DNA of 64,000 nt, taken from an uncultured Collinsella sp. (GTDB lineage: Bacteria > Actinomycetota > Coriobacteriia > Coriobacteriales > Coriobacteriaceae). The stretch spans positions 205,172 through 269,171 of the forward strand of contig CAAENX010000014.1 in assembly GCA_900757495.1 (NCBI GenBank), read 5' to 3'. Below the pieces are notes generated by a model, which had not been told where the DNA came from, made no database searches, and saw nothing but the letters and a program-made list of their open reading frames with translations. Of this stretch, positions 26,036 through 36,686 are shown in pieces; the stretch's first letter is position 1; each line of letters opens with the position of its first letter. Made by a program: the position numbers and the translations under genes.

Positions 26036-26541
26036 GTGTATTGATCAGCAACGATGCCGAGCTCGATACGCTGCTCGACGCGCAAGAGGTGGAGCACATC
26101 TGCGAGGTCGTGCTTGCCGCCGAGGGCGTTGAGCGTGAAGTTGAGATTTCCCTTTCGTATGTCGACGAGGACGAGATGCACGAGCTCAACCACGAGTGGC
26201 GCGGTATCGACCGCACCACCGATGTGCTCTCGTTTGAGTGCGATTCGGCCTTTGACGATGACATTCCCGCCGATGAGACGCTCGAGCTCGGCGATATTAT
26301 CTTGGCCCCGCAGGTTATTGCCCGTCAGGCCCCCGGTTTTGGCAATAGTCCCGCTGATGAGTGCCGTCTGATGCTCGTACACGGAATGCTGCACCTGCTG
26401 GGCTATGACCACATCGAGGACGACGAGGCCGAGGTCATGGAGGCCCGCGAGGACGCCATCCTGCGCGATCTGGCGCTCGAGCGCGGCGAGGACCCCAAGC
26501 TAGTCCACGTCGGCCCCATCACCAACCATGCCCACGACTAG
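26032..26541 (+). CDS. ybeY: Endoribonuclease YbeY
   Basis: A 169-aa zinc-dependent RNase acting in 16S rRNA maturation and ribosome quality control. The metal motif HGMLHLLGYDH is complete. It starts at TTG (26032) within the phoH stop, with AAGGAG six bases upstream; no ATG or GTG is in frame nearby. It forms a phoH-ybeY-dgkA-era-recO cluster typical of Gram-positives. Confidence 0.93.
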   Translation: MSVLISNDAELDTLLDAQEVEHICEVVLAAEGVEREVEISLSYVDEDEMHELNHEWRGIDRTTDVLSFECDSAFDDDIPADETLELGDIILAPQVIARQAPGFGNSPADECRLMLVHGMLHLLGYDHIEDDEAEVMEAREDAILRDLALERGEDPKLVHVGPITNHAHD

Positions 26542-26550
26542 GAGCCGTCT

Positions 26551-26928
26551 ATGATTCCCGGATCGAACAAGGACCATCCGTCCTTTTTAAAGTCGTTTTC
26601 TTACGCCATGGAGGGCTTCGTCACCGCCGTCAAGACCGAGCGCAACATTAAGGTCATGCTCGTGGCGGGCGTGTGCACCGTCATTGCCGGCTGCATCGTG
26701 GGGCTCGACATTGCCGAGTGGGCCACGATTATCATCTGCTGCGGCCTGGTGATTCACGGCGAGCTGTGCAATACCGCCATGGAGGCCATTGTCGATCTGG
26801 CGACCCAGGAGCTCCATCCGCTGGCAAAACGCGCCAAGGACATCGCCGCCGCCTCGGTATACGTACTTTCAATCACCGCCGCGATTGTGGGCTTGCTGGT
26901 ATTTGCCCACGCGCTCGGCTTTATTTAG
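26551..26928 (+). CDS. dgkA: Diacylglycerol/undecaprenol kinase family membrane protein
   Basis: A 125-aa integral membrane kinase with three predicted helices. The active-site segment GELCNTAMEAIVDLAT corresponds to the family's xNTAxE..vD motif. In Gram-positives this family mainly phosphorylates undecaprenol to feed the cell-wall lipid carrier pool. Substrate cannot be read from sequence alone. Confidence 0.88.
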   Translation: MIPGSNKDHPSFLKSFSYAMEGFVTAVKTERNIKVMLVAGVCTVIAGCIVGLDIAEWATIIICCGLVIHGELCNTAMEAIVDLATQELHPLAKRAKDIAAASVYVLSITAAIVGLLVFAHALGFI

Positions 26929-26940
26929 AAAGGGATTCCC

Positions 26941-28008
26941 ATGTCCGACAATATGCAGCCTATCGATGAAATTTTGGACGACGAGTCCCCGGATGCTAAG
27001 GCGACCGAGGCCTATGAGGAAGTCGAGGAGTTCGACCCGTTTGAGGGCATGAGCGACGAGGAACTCGACGCCCTGTGCGACGAGGACGACAGCCTCGCGG
27101 GCTTTGGCGACGTTGAGCCCGGTTTCCGCAGTGGCTTCGTGGCCTTGGTCGGCCGCCCCAACGCCGGTAAGTCAACGCTGCTCAACGCCTGCTATGGCAA
27201 AAAGGTCGCCATCACCTCGCCGGTGGCCCAGACGACCCGCCGCCGCATGCGCGCCGTCGTCAACCGCCCCGGCTACCAGCTGGTCTTTGTCGATACCCCG
27301 GGTATCCACAAGCCCAAGGACGGTCTAGGGTCCGAGCTCAATAAAAGTGCGCTGTTCGAGCTGAACGATGTCGACGTCGTTGCGTTTTTGATTGATGCCA
27401 CCAAACCGATCGGCAGGGGAGACGCTTGGGTTGCCGAGCGCGTCAAGAACGCCCGTTCTAAGAAGGTCCTAGTGCTTACCAAGGCCGATGAGGCCGACCC
27501 CGCACAGGTCATGGAGCAGCTCAAGGCAGCCCATGAGCTGATGGACTATGATGACGAGATCGTGACGTCGTCGGTCAAGAACTTCAACGTCGATGCCTTC
27601 ATCGAGACCGTTGCGCACTTTTTGCCCGAGGGTCCGCGTTGGTTCCCCGAGGACATGGGCACCGATGCTTCCGACGAGACGCTCGTTGCTGAGTTTGTGC
27701 GCGAGAAGGTTTTGCGCCGCACCCGTGATGAGATCCCGCACTCCGTTGGCGTGATCTGTGACGCGCTCGAGCAGACCAAAAAGGTGTTGCGCGTGCATGC
27801 CACCATTTACGTCGAGCGCGAGGGCCAAAAGGGCATCATCATCGGCAAGGGCGGCGAGATGATCAAGCATATCGGTATCGACGCCCGTCGCGATCTTGAG
27901 CGCATCTTTGGCACGCAGGTCTTTTTGGAGCTGGACGTGAAGGTCAAGGCCGGCTGGCGTGACGACGAGGCCCAGATTCGCCGCTTTGGCTATAACGCCG
28001 AAGATTAA
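26941..28008 (+). CDS. era: GTPase Era with an acidic N-terminal extension
   Basis: A 355-aa GTPase that binds 16S rRNA and the 30S subunit during assembly. G1 is GRPNAGKSTLLN (from about residue 71), G3 DTPGIHK, G4 LTKAD. The C-terminal KH domain has IIIGKGGEMIKHIG. The usual Era is about 300 aa; here an extra ~60 residues precede the GTPase domain and are rich in Asp and Glu (e.g. EEVEEFDPFEGMSDEELDAL). The start at 26941 has AAAGGGA upstream, and the extension keeps good coding character, so it seems real. Confidence 0.93.
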   Translation: MSDNMQPIDEILDDESPDAKATEAYEEVEEFDPFEGMSDEELDALCDEDDSLAGFGDVEPGFRSGFVALVGRPNAGKSTLLNACYGKKVAITSPVAQTTRRRMRAVVNRPGYQLVFVDTPGIHKPKDGLGSELNKSALFELNDVDVVAFLIDATKPIGRGDAWVAERVKNARSKKVLVLTKADEADPAQVMEQLKAAHELMDYDDEIVTSSVKNFNVDAFIETVAHFLPEGPRWFPEDMGTDASDETLVAEFVREKVLRRTRDEIPHSVGVICDALEQTKKVLRVHATIYVEREGQKGIIIGKGGEMIKHIGIDARRDLERIFGTQVFLELDVKVKAGWRDDEAQIRRFGYNAED

Positions 28009-28020
28009 GCCTCGGCGTTC

Positions 28021-28770
28021 ATGGCAGGCTCTCGCACATATCGCACAAAGGTGCTCGTCCTCGACAAGACGAAGCTCAAAGAGACCGACCTGATCTTGAC
28101 GATGCTTGACGAGCGGGGCCGGCAGGTGCGTGCCGTGGCAAAGGGTGCGCGTAAACCCGGCGGACGCCTGGCTGCGCGCTGCGAGCTGTTCTGTACGGTC
28201 GATATGCTGCTCGCACATGGACGGTCACTCGACGTGGTTTCTCAGGCCGAGCTTATGGAGGCGCCGCTTGGCGCTGCGCCCGATTACGAGACGACCTGCG
28301 CCGCAAGCGCGATCGCCGAGGTCGCGCGCGTGTGCTCGTTCGAGGACGCTGAGGACCCGTTTACCTTTGCCATTACGCAGCGAGCGCTTGCCCTGGTGGG
28401 CAGCGGGCTCGACACGGCGCATATGGATCTACTTGTGGCGGCATATGTCTTTAAGCTGCTGTCGCACGTTGGCTATCGACCCGATTTTTCGGCCTGCGTG
28501 CTGTGCGGAGACCCCATGCTGTCGTATTTTTCGCCCCAGGCGGGCGGTCTCATGTGCGGGTCGTGCGCGTCGAGTGTTCCGGGTGCCGAGCTGGTGTCGA
28601 CCGGTGAGGTCGCGTGGCTGCGCGCCCTCATGTCGATGACCTTCGATGCGCTTATGGCCGAGAAAATCGACCCGCATACGGCGGCGTTCTTGCTCGGGCT
28701 TTCGCATGTTTGGGCCGCCACGCACACCGATCAGCGCCTCCGTGCGATGGAATTCATGTTGGGTCGGTGA
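28021..28770 (+). CDS. recO: DNA repair protein RecO
   Basis: A 249-aa protein that loads RecA on SSB-coated DNA together with RecR. It has an N-terminal OB fold (YRTKVLVLDKTKLKETDLIL) and a C-terminal helical domain with zinc cysteines CVLCGDP and CGSC. It is last in the phoH-to-recO cluster, 12 bases after era. Confidence 0.9.
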   Translation: MAGSRTYRTKVLVLDKTKLKETDLILTMLDERGRQVRAVAKGARKPGGRLAARCELFCTVDMLLAHGRSLDVVSQAELMEAPLGAAPDYETTCAASAIAEVARVCSFEDAEDPFTFAITQRALALVGSGLDTAHMDLLVAAYVFKLLSHVGYRPDFSACVLCGDPMLSYFSPQAGGLMCGSCASSVPGAELVSTGEVAWLRALMSMTFDALMAEKIDPHTAAFLLGLSHVWAATHTDQRLRAMEFMLGR

Positions 28771-28797
28771 TGATGCGCAGGCGCGGGCTGCTTGTGG

Positions 28798-28908
28798 TAA
28801 CATACCGACCTGTTGGTACCTCGACCTTGGTTGCTCGCTCCACCGGCGGCTTCCCAGTCCGAGGCGAATCGAGTCGCCCGATGGCGACGCAAAACGAAAG
28901 GTGAAACA
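28798..28908 (+). promoter_or_regulatory. rpsO promoter and structured leader
   Basis: TAACAT (28798-28803) is a plausible -10. Just before the start, TCGCC (28874-28878) can pair either with GGCGA upstream (28863-28867) or, as GTCGCC, with GGCGAC downstream (28883-28888). Alternating hairpins next to the ribosome site are typical of leaders autoregulated by S15, but this one is unproven. Confidence 0.4.
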
Positions 28909-29187
28909 ATGACTGTTTCCAAAGAGCGCAAGGCGGAGCTGACTGCCCAGTTCGGTAACACCCCGGTCGACACCGGCAACCCCAAGGTTCAGGTCGCCAT
29001 CCTGTCCGAGCGCATCAAGGAGCTGACCGAGCACATGAAGTCCCACCAGAAGGACTTCCACACCCGTCGTGGCCTGCTCATGCTCGTCGGCCGTCGTCGT
29101 CGTCTTCTCTCCTACATCAAGAAGAACGACATCGTCGAGTACCGTGAGCTCATCAAGGCTCTGGGCATCCGCGACAACATCCAGTAG
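28909..29187 (+). CDS. rpsO: 30S ribosomal protein S15
   Basis: A 92-aa primary 16S rRNA-binding protein. Conserved segments: NTPVDTGNPKVQVAILSERI, HMKSHQKDFHTRRGL, and the tail YRELIKALGIRDN. GAAAGG lies upstream of the ATG. rpsO followed by pnp is the widely conserved order. It has its own terminator, and pnp follows 150 bases later. Confidence 0.95.
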   Translation: MTVSKERKAELTAQFGNTPVDTGNPKVQVAILSERIKELTEHMKSHQKDFHTRRGLLMLVGRRRRLLSYIKKNDIVEYRELIKALGIRDNIQ

Positions 29188-29201
29188 GATTTGTACATGC
29201 T

Positions 29202-29233
29202 AAGAGCGTCCTGCGCAGCGGGGCGCTCTTTTT
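29202..29233 (+). terminator. Terminator between rpsO and pnp
   Basis: AAGAGCG (29202-29208) and CGCTCTT (29224-29230) with a long, partly paired loop, followed by TTTG. Confidence 0.75.
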
Positions 29234-29300
29234 GTGTAAGGGCGCGAACAATCACGCTCTGAAGCGTGGCGGGGGCAGGGGGCCCGCGTCACATGAGAAG

Positions 29301-29323
29301 CCCGCAGACAAGGGGTCTGCGGG
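29301..29323 (+). promoter_or_regulatory. Hairpin directly upstream of pnp
   Basis: CCCGCAGAC / GTCTGCGGG, a perfect 9-bp stem with a 5-nt loop, ends eight bases before the pnp ribosome site GGAG. A stem in this position is the target of RNase III and PNPase autoregulation in enterobacteria; here that is only an analogy. Confidence 0.5.
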
Positions 29324-29336
29324 GTTAAGGAGAACA

Positions 29337-31583
<2,247 letters not shown>

Positions 31584-31606
31584 CAGCCGCACATACACTG
31601 CTCAAT

Positions 31607-31637
31607 AAGGGCGACTCCGGACAGGGGTCGCCCTTTT
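31607..31637 (+). terminator. Terminator of pnp
   Basis: AAGGGCGACTCC pairs with GGGGTCGCCCTT around a 5-nt loop, followed by TT. Its T-tract is continuous with the left arm of the adjacent palindromic repeat. Confidence 0.8.
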
Positions 31638-31775
31638 GCTATTCCCGGCGGGGTCCGCGGGTAAAGTTTCCTGCTCTACAGTCCTGCTCGTACGGAGAGC
31701 ACATTAAGTGCTCTCCGGCTCGTGCGGAACTCGCGATAAACTTTACCCGCGGCCCCCGCCGGGAATAGCAAAAGG
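31632..31775. repeat. Palindromic repeat element, copy P1 (pnp-rnj spacer)
   Basis: Two 38-nt arms (31632-31669, 31738-31775) are inverted copies with one mismatch. They enclose a 68-nt core containing an inner hairpin GGAGAGCAC-ATTAA-GTGCTCTCC. The core reappears in inverted orientation as copy P2. The left arm runs into the pnp terminator's tail, so the right arm is an inverted copy of sequence at the insertion site. No reading frame was found. Confidence 0.8.
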
Positions 31776-31820
31776 ACTGGTGGTTGCGGGCTGCGATTTT
31801 GTCAGACAGTCTATTCACTT

Positions 31821-31834
31821 ATCTGAATTCAGAT
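31821..31834. repeat. 14-bp perfect palindrome
   Basis: ATCTGAATTCAGAT lies in the 143-bp spacer between the two palindromic copies, with another AGATA four bases on. It could be an operator. The spacer otherwise holds no gene. Confidence 0.35.
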
Positions 31835-31918
31835 CTTTAGATAATCGCATGTGCGGCATTGACCCAGATAAAACCGACCAAAATAAACCTGTCCCTTTTT
31901 GGCAGGTCTGGTTTCAAC

Positions 31919-32033
31919 GGGCCCGGCACGGGCTAAGTTTATCGCGAGTTCCGCACGCAAAGGAAAGCACTTAATGTGCTTTCCGTCTTGCGCAGGACTG
32001 TAGAGCAGCAAACTTAACCCGCCCCGGCCCCCG
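31919..32033. repeat. Palindromic repeat element, copy P2 (inverted relative to P1)
   Basis: The reverse complement of the core (31941-32008) matches the P1 core along its length. The inner hairpin is GGAAAGCAC / GTGCTTTCC instead of GGAGAGCAC / GTGCTCTCC, so base changes on one side are compensated on the other. Outer arms end in TAAGTTT like P1 but otherwise differ in sequence and pair imperfectly with each other. Confidence 0.75.
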
Positions 32034-32108
32034 ATGGTCACAGACCGGCGGGGTAGACCGGTTAGATGGGTCTTTGATGCATGGGTGGTCTGTGCTCGTG
32101 CAAATGGG

Positions 32109-32233
32109 TATCATATTTTGGTTATTGCATCGACTCTGTGATGCATGTTTGTACGTTCCCGGCGGTCGGTTTGCCAGAAGCGCCCCGTCGGTTGTTCCAG
32201 ACCCGTTTCGAAGAAAGGAAACCACACTAACCT
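32109..32233 (+). promoter_or_regulatory. Promoter and leader of rnj
   Basis: TATCAT (32109-32114), preceded by GGG, is a likely -10, giving a leader of about 110 nt. Repeats of GATGCAT around 32077 and 32153 and a pair CACAGACC / GGTCTGTG near 32039 and 32088 could form structure. No -35 was recognised. Confidence 0.35.
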
Positions 32234-33904
32234 ATGGCAGCTAAAAAATCATCTCCCTTGAAGATCATCCCGCTCGGCGGCCTTGACGGCATCGGCAAGA
32301 ACATGACGGTCTTCGAGTGCGGCGACGACATGGTGCTCGTCGACGCCGGTCTCATGTTCCCGGATGACTCCCAGCCCGGTATCGACCTGGTGCTTCCCGA
32401 CTACACCTATGTTCTAGAAAACGAGGAGAAGCTACGCGGTATCGTCGTTACCCACGGCCACGAGGACCACACCGGTTCGCTTCCGTATCTGCTGCAGGAT
32501 CTCAACAATAAGGTGCCCATCTTCTCGAGCAAGCTGACGCTTGGCTTTATCGAGGGCAAGCTCTCCGAGTTTCGCATCCGCGCACCTAAGTTCCGCGAGG
32601 TCAAGGGCGGCAGTCATGTCAACCTCGGCGGCATCTCGCTCGACTTCTTCTCGATGACGCACTCCATTCCCGGCGCTCTGGGCGTGTTCATCCGCACCAA
32701 TCAGGGCACCGTCATGCACACGGGCGACTTTAAGCTCGACCAGACGCCCATCGATGGCGTCACGCCCGACTATGCCGCTATCAGCCGCTTTGCCAAGCAG
32801 GGCATCGACCTGCTGCTTTCCGACTCCACCAACGCCACGGTTCCGGGCTTTACCAAGTCTGAGGCCGAGGTTGGTCCCAACCTGCTGCACGCCATCAAGA
32901 ATGCGCCGGGTCGCGTGTTCGTCGCGTCGTTCTCGAGCCACATCCATCGTCTGCAGCAGATCTGCGATGCCGCCCGCAAGTGCGGCCGTAAGGTCGTCGT
33001 GACCGGTCGCTCCATGCTCACCAACACACGCGTGGCGCGTGAGCTTGGCTACCTCAACATCGACGACGCCGATATCATCGATGCCTTCGACATTGACAAC
33101 CTGCCCGACGACAAGATTGTCGTCATGTGTACCGGTTCGCAGGGCGAGCCTCTGTCGGCCCTTTCGCGCATGGCCAACGGCGAGCACAAGACGCTCTCCA
33201 TCCACGAGGGCGATACCGTCATCCTCTCGGCAACGCCGGTCCCCGGTAACGAGAAGGCCGTTCAGCAGGTCGTCAACAGCCTGGCCAAGCTCGGCTGCGA
33301 CGTGTGGGATAAGAACCGCGCTCTCGTTCACGTCTCCGGTCACGGTAGCCAGGAGGAGCTCAAGCTCCTGATGGCCATGGCCAAGCCCACGTACTTTATG
33401 CCGGTTCACGGTGAAGCCGTGCATCTGCGCGCCCATGCCCAGCTGGCCCGCAAGATGGGTCTCAAGGACGATCATATCTTTATCCTCGACAACGGCGACA
33501 CGCTCGAGATGCGTGGCGGTATCGTCAAGCGCGGTACGCCCGTCGAGTCCGGCGTCGTCTACGTCGACGGCCTGCGTATCGGCGATACCGACCCCATCGT
33601 CTTGCGCGATCGTCAGAAGCTCGCCAACGACGGTATGGTTACCGCTGTTGCCATCGTCTCGCTCAAGCACAAGAAGATCGAGGCCATCGAGTTCTCGGGC
33701 CGTGGTGTCTCGTTTGCCATCGACGACCAGTTCTCCGAGGATGCCTCCGCATCCATCATGAAGACGATCGAGAAGGGCAAGTTCAGCTTTACGAGCAGCG
33801 GTTCCGATGCCATTCGCAAGGCCGTACGCGATTCACTCTCCAACTTTATCTGGAGCCGTACGCGCACTCGTCCGATGATCATCCCGGTCGTCATGGAGGT
33901 TTAG
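32234..33904 (+). CDS. rnj: Ribonuclease J
   Basis: A 556-aa metallo-beta-lactamase/beta-CASP ribonuclease with 5'-3' exo- and endonuclease activity. Metal motifs: VTHGHEDHTGSLPYLL, MTHSIPGALGV, HTGDFKLDQTP, and the beta-CASP histidine motif HVSGHGSQEELKLL. The N-terminus (KIIPLGGLDGIGKNMTVFE) is typical. GAAAGGAAACC lies upstream. With RNase Y and PNPase in this window, the organism has a Gram-positive-style degradosome set. Confidence 0.95.
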   Translation: MAAKKSSPLKIIPLGGLDGIGKNMTVFECGDDMVLVDAGLMFPDDSQPGIDLVLPDYTYVLENEEKLRGIVVTHGHEDHTGSLPYLLQDLNNKVPIFSSKLTLGFIEGKLSEFRIRAPKFREVKGGSHVNLGGISLDFFSMTHSIPGALGVFIRTNQGTVMHTGDFKLDQTPIDGVTPDYAAISRFAKQGIDLLLSDSTNATVPGFTKSEAEVGPNLLHAIKNAPGRVFVASFSSHIHRLQQICDAARKCGRKVVVTGRSMLTNTRVARELGYLNIDDADIIDAFDIDNLPDDKIVVMCTGSQGEPLSALSRMANGEHKTLSIHEGDTVILSATPVPGNEKAVQQVVNSLAKLGCDVWDKNRALVHVSGHGSQEELKLLMAMAKPTYFMPVHGEAVHLRAHAQLARKMGLKDDHIFILDNGDTLEMRGGIVKRGTPVESGVVYVDGLRIGDTDPIVLRDRQKLANDGMVTAVAIVSLKHKKIEAIEFSGRGVSFAIDDQFSEDASASIMKTIEKGKFSFTSSGSDAIRKAVRDSLSNFIWSRTRTRPMIIPVVMEV

Positions 33905-33905
33905 T

Positions 33906-36686
33906 TTGGCGCGCGGATCTGCACAAAACGCCAAAGGCAATAAGGCCAATAACCAACCGGCATCTGCTAAGGGTGCCGGTTCCCATCTGCGTGCCAATAA
34001 GGGCCACGAGTCCGAGTTCGATGAGTTCGAGCCCCTGGTCGAGCCTTCGGCCAATCGCGATATCGCCGGCGTGGTCATTGCCGTTTTGGCGATTGCGTCC
34101 TTCATTGCCGTGATTTCTCCGGCAACAGCGCCCGTGACGGCTGCGGTTGCCGGTTTCTACCACCTGGGCTTTGGTCTGGGCGCCTACGTGCTGCCAATCG
34201 TCATCTTGCTGTTTGCCGCCACGCTCTTTTTAGGTGAGGACTCGCCGCTCAACGTGCGCTCTGTTGCGGGCGGCGCCGTGGTCTTTATCGCCGTCGTCTC
34301 CATTCTTTCGCTGATGGTGCCGGGTACGAGCGACTCGTGCGACCTTATGTTCACGCCGCAAAATCTGTCCGCTTCAGGTGGCTACATCGGTGCGTTTATT
34401 GCGAGTGCGCTGCAGAATGCCCTGGGTAAGCCTATCGCGATGGTAGTCCTGCTGGGCCTTGTCGTCGTGGGCCTTGTCATCATTGGCTTTTCGGTTGGCG
34501 GCGTTTTGCGCTCTGCCCGCGATCGTGCGGCAGATTTTGCCGAGCGCCGTCGTGCCGATGTCAACGCGAGCCCGTGGGGTGACGATGAGGCCCTGTCGGT
34601 GCCCGGTGTTGCCCGTCCGCACCTGAGCATTTTGCGCCAGAAGGGGACTGACGCCGCGGTGACCACGGTCATGGGTGGCGATGTCGACCCGGTTTTGGAT
34701 GACGACGAGGACGATGACCCGTTTGTCGACGTATCCGAGTCGGTTGAAGCCGAGCGGGCCAAGACCACGCTGCTGCCGCGCCGTCATGCCAAGAAGGGCA
34801 AGACGGTTCCCAAGCTCAATACGAGTGAGCCCGACCCGTCTTGGTCCGATAGCGAGATTGAGCTCACCGAGGGCGATGACGAGGACGACGAGGCTCCGAT
34901 TGAGACCGCAAAGACAACTTTGCTGCCGCGTCGCCATGCAAAGCGCGGCCAGGTCACCGGACAGCTTTCGATGGAGGACGATCCGGACAAGGTTGACGAG
35001 TCCGAGCCGCCGTTTTCCGTGAATCCCGTCTCGGCCGCCCCCCAGATCCCCGACTTCCTGAAGCACCCCAAGGTCGCTGACGCCTCAACCTCTACGGCCT
35101 CTGCCGCTCCTGCTGCGGCTGACAATGGGGGAGCGAGCGACACCGCAACTGACGCCGAGGGCGAAGAAGAGGACGGCCTCAAGCTTCCGCCGCTCGAAAT
35201 CCTGCATGCCAACCCGCAGTCGGCTTCCGCTGCGTCTTCGGACAAGGAGCTGGAGCAGACCGCTGAGTCACTGCAATCCACCTTGCTTGAGTTTGGCCGC
35301 AGTGCCCGCGTGGTCGGCTGGATCGCCGGCCCCACGGTGACGACCTTTAAGCTGCAGCCCGGTGAGGGCGAGCGTGTGAGCAAAATCTCGAGCCTCGAGG
35401 ACGATATCGCGCTTTCGCTCGCTGCCCAGTCGGTGCGTATCTTTGCCCCGATCCCCGGCACCTCGCTCGTGGGCATCGAGATTCCCAACCGCAAGCGCCA
35501 GAACGTCAATCTGGGCGACGTGCTGCCCTATGTGAAGGGCGGTCCGCTCGAGCTCGCTATCGGCCGTGACGCCGAGGGCACGCCGGTCGTCGCCGACCTC
35601 GCCAAGATGCCTCACCTGTTGATCGCCGGTACGACTGGTTCTGGTAAGTCGGTGATGATCAACTCCATCATCACGACCTTGCTCATGCGCGCCCTTCCCG
35701 AGGACGTTCGCCTGATTATGGTCGACCCCAAGCGCGTCGAGCTTGCGGGCTATAACGGTCTGCCGCATCTCTATGTGCCCGTGGTGACCGAGCCTAAGCA
35801 GGCCGCGAGCGCTCTGCAATGGGCTGTGTCCGAGATGGAGCGTCGCCTGAAGGTTTTCGAGCGTCTCAACGTGCGTAAGATCTCGACCTACAATGAAAAG
35901 CAGGCCGCCGGCGAGTTTGAGCATTACGACAACCCGCCGCAAAAGATGCCCTACCTGGTCATCATCATCGACGAGCTTTCGGACCTGATGATGGTCGCCG
36001 GTAAGGATGTCGAGGCCTCGATCGTGCGTATTGCACAGCTGGGCCGTGCCGCCGGTATTCATCTTATCGTGGCCACGCAGCGCCCCAGCTCCAACGTGGT
36101 GACGGGCCTCATCAAGGCTAACATCACCAACCGCATCGCCTTTAACGTCGCCACGGGCATCGACTCGCGCGTCATCATCGACCAGATGGGCGCCGAGAAG
36201 CTCACCGGTTTGGGCGACATGTTGTTCTCCAAGGTCGACTGGGGCAAGCCCCGCCGTATCCAGGGCTGCTTTGTCTCGGATGATGAGATCAACGAGATTG
36301 TCGAGTTCGTCAAGTCGCAGAGTGAGCCAGACTACCACGAGGAGATCCTGTCTGCCGTGGCGCCCGCTTCCATGTCCATGGCGGGTGGCGGAGGCATTGT
36401 CCGCACCGGAGTAGCCGAGCCGCAAGACGATGATCCACTCATTTGGGAAGCCGCCCATATTGTGGTGGAATCGCAGCTTGGCTCCACATCTGGCCTGCAA
36501 CGTCGTCTGAAGGTTGGCTATGCGCGTGCCGGGCGTATTATGGACATGCTGGAAGAAAAGGGTGTCGTCGGCCCGCCCGACGGTTCCAAGCCGCGCGAGG
36601 TCCTGTTGGACGAGGAGGGGCTTGCCGCGCTGGAATCTGTCGACGCCGAGATGGCACGTGAAGATCGTGAGTTTGGAGGATTCTGA
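33906..36686 (+). CDS. ftsK: DNA translocase FtsK/SpoIIIE
   Basis: A 926-aa septal DNA pump. N-terminal membrane helices (residues ~55-205), a long acidic linker, then the motor: Walker A AGTTGSGKSVMINS (~575), Walker B LVIIIDELSDLMM (~684), and a C-terminal gamma winged helix (SGLQRRLKVGYARAGRIMDM) that reads KOPS/SRS sites. The linker carries KTTLLPRRHAK twice (residues 286-296 and 336-346, 50 apart). TTG start one base after rnj with GGAGG upstream. It overlaps the next gene (ATGA). Confidence 0.93.
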   Translation: MARGSAQNAKGNKANNQPASAKGAGSHLRANKGHESEFDEFEPLVEPSANRDIAGVVIAVLAIASFIAVISPATAPVTAAVAGFYHLGFGLGAYVLPIVILLFAATLFLGEDSPLNVRSVAGGAVVFIAVVSILSLMVPGTSDSCDLMFTPQNLSASGGYIGAFIASALQNALGKPIAMVVLLGLVVVGLVIIGFSVGGVLRSARDRAADFAERRRADVNASPWGDDEALSVPGVARPHLSILRQKGTDAAVTTVMGGDVDPVLDDDEDDDPFVDVSESVEAERAKTTLLPRRHAKKGKTVPKLNTSEPDPSWSDSEIELTEGDDEDDEAPIETAKTTLLPRRHAKRGQVTGQLSMEDDPDKVDESEPPFSVNPVSAAPQIPDFLKHPKVADASTSTASAAPAAADNGGASDTATDAEGEEEDGLKLPPLEILHANPQSASAASSDKELEQTAESLQSTLLEFGRSARVVGWIAGPTVTTFKLQPGEGERVSKISSLEDDIALSLAAQSVRIFAPIPGTSLVGIEIPNRKRQNVNLGDVLPYVKGGPLELAIGRDAEGTPVVADLAKMPHLLIAGTTGSGKSVMINSIITTLLMRALPEDVRLIMVDPKRVELAGYNGLPHLYVPVVTEPKQAASALQWAVSEMERRLKVFERLNVRKISTYNEKQAAGEFEHYDNPPQKMPYLVIIIDELSDLMMVAGKDVEASIVRIAQLGRAAGIHLIVATQRPSSNVVTGLIKANITNRIAFNVATGIDSRVIIDQMGAEKLTGLGDMLFSKVDWGKPRRIQGCFVSDDEINEIVEFVKSQSEPDYHEEILSAVAPASMSMAGGGGIVRTGVAEPQDDDPLIWEAAHIVVESQLGSTSGLQRRLKVGYARAGRIMDMLEEKGVVGPPDGSKPREVLLDEEGLAALESVDAEMAREDREFGGF

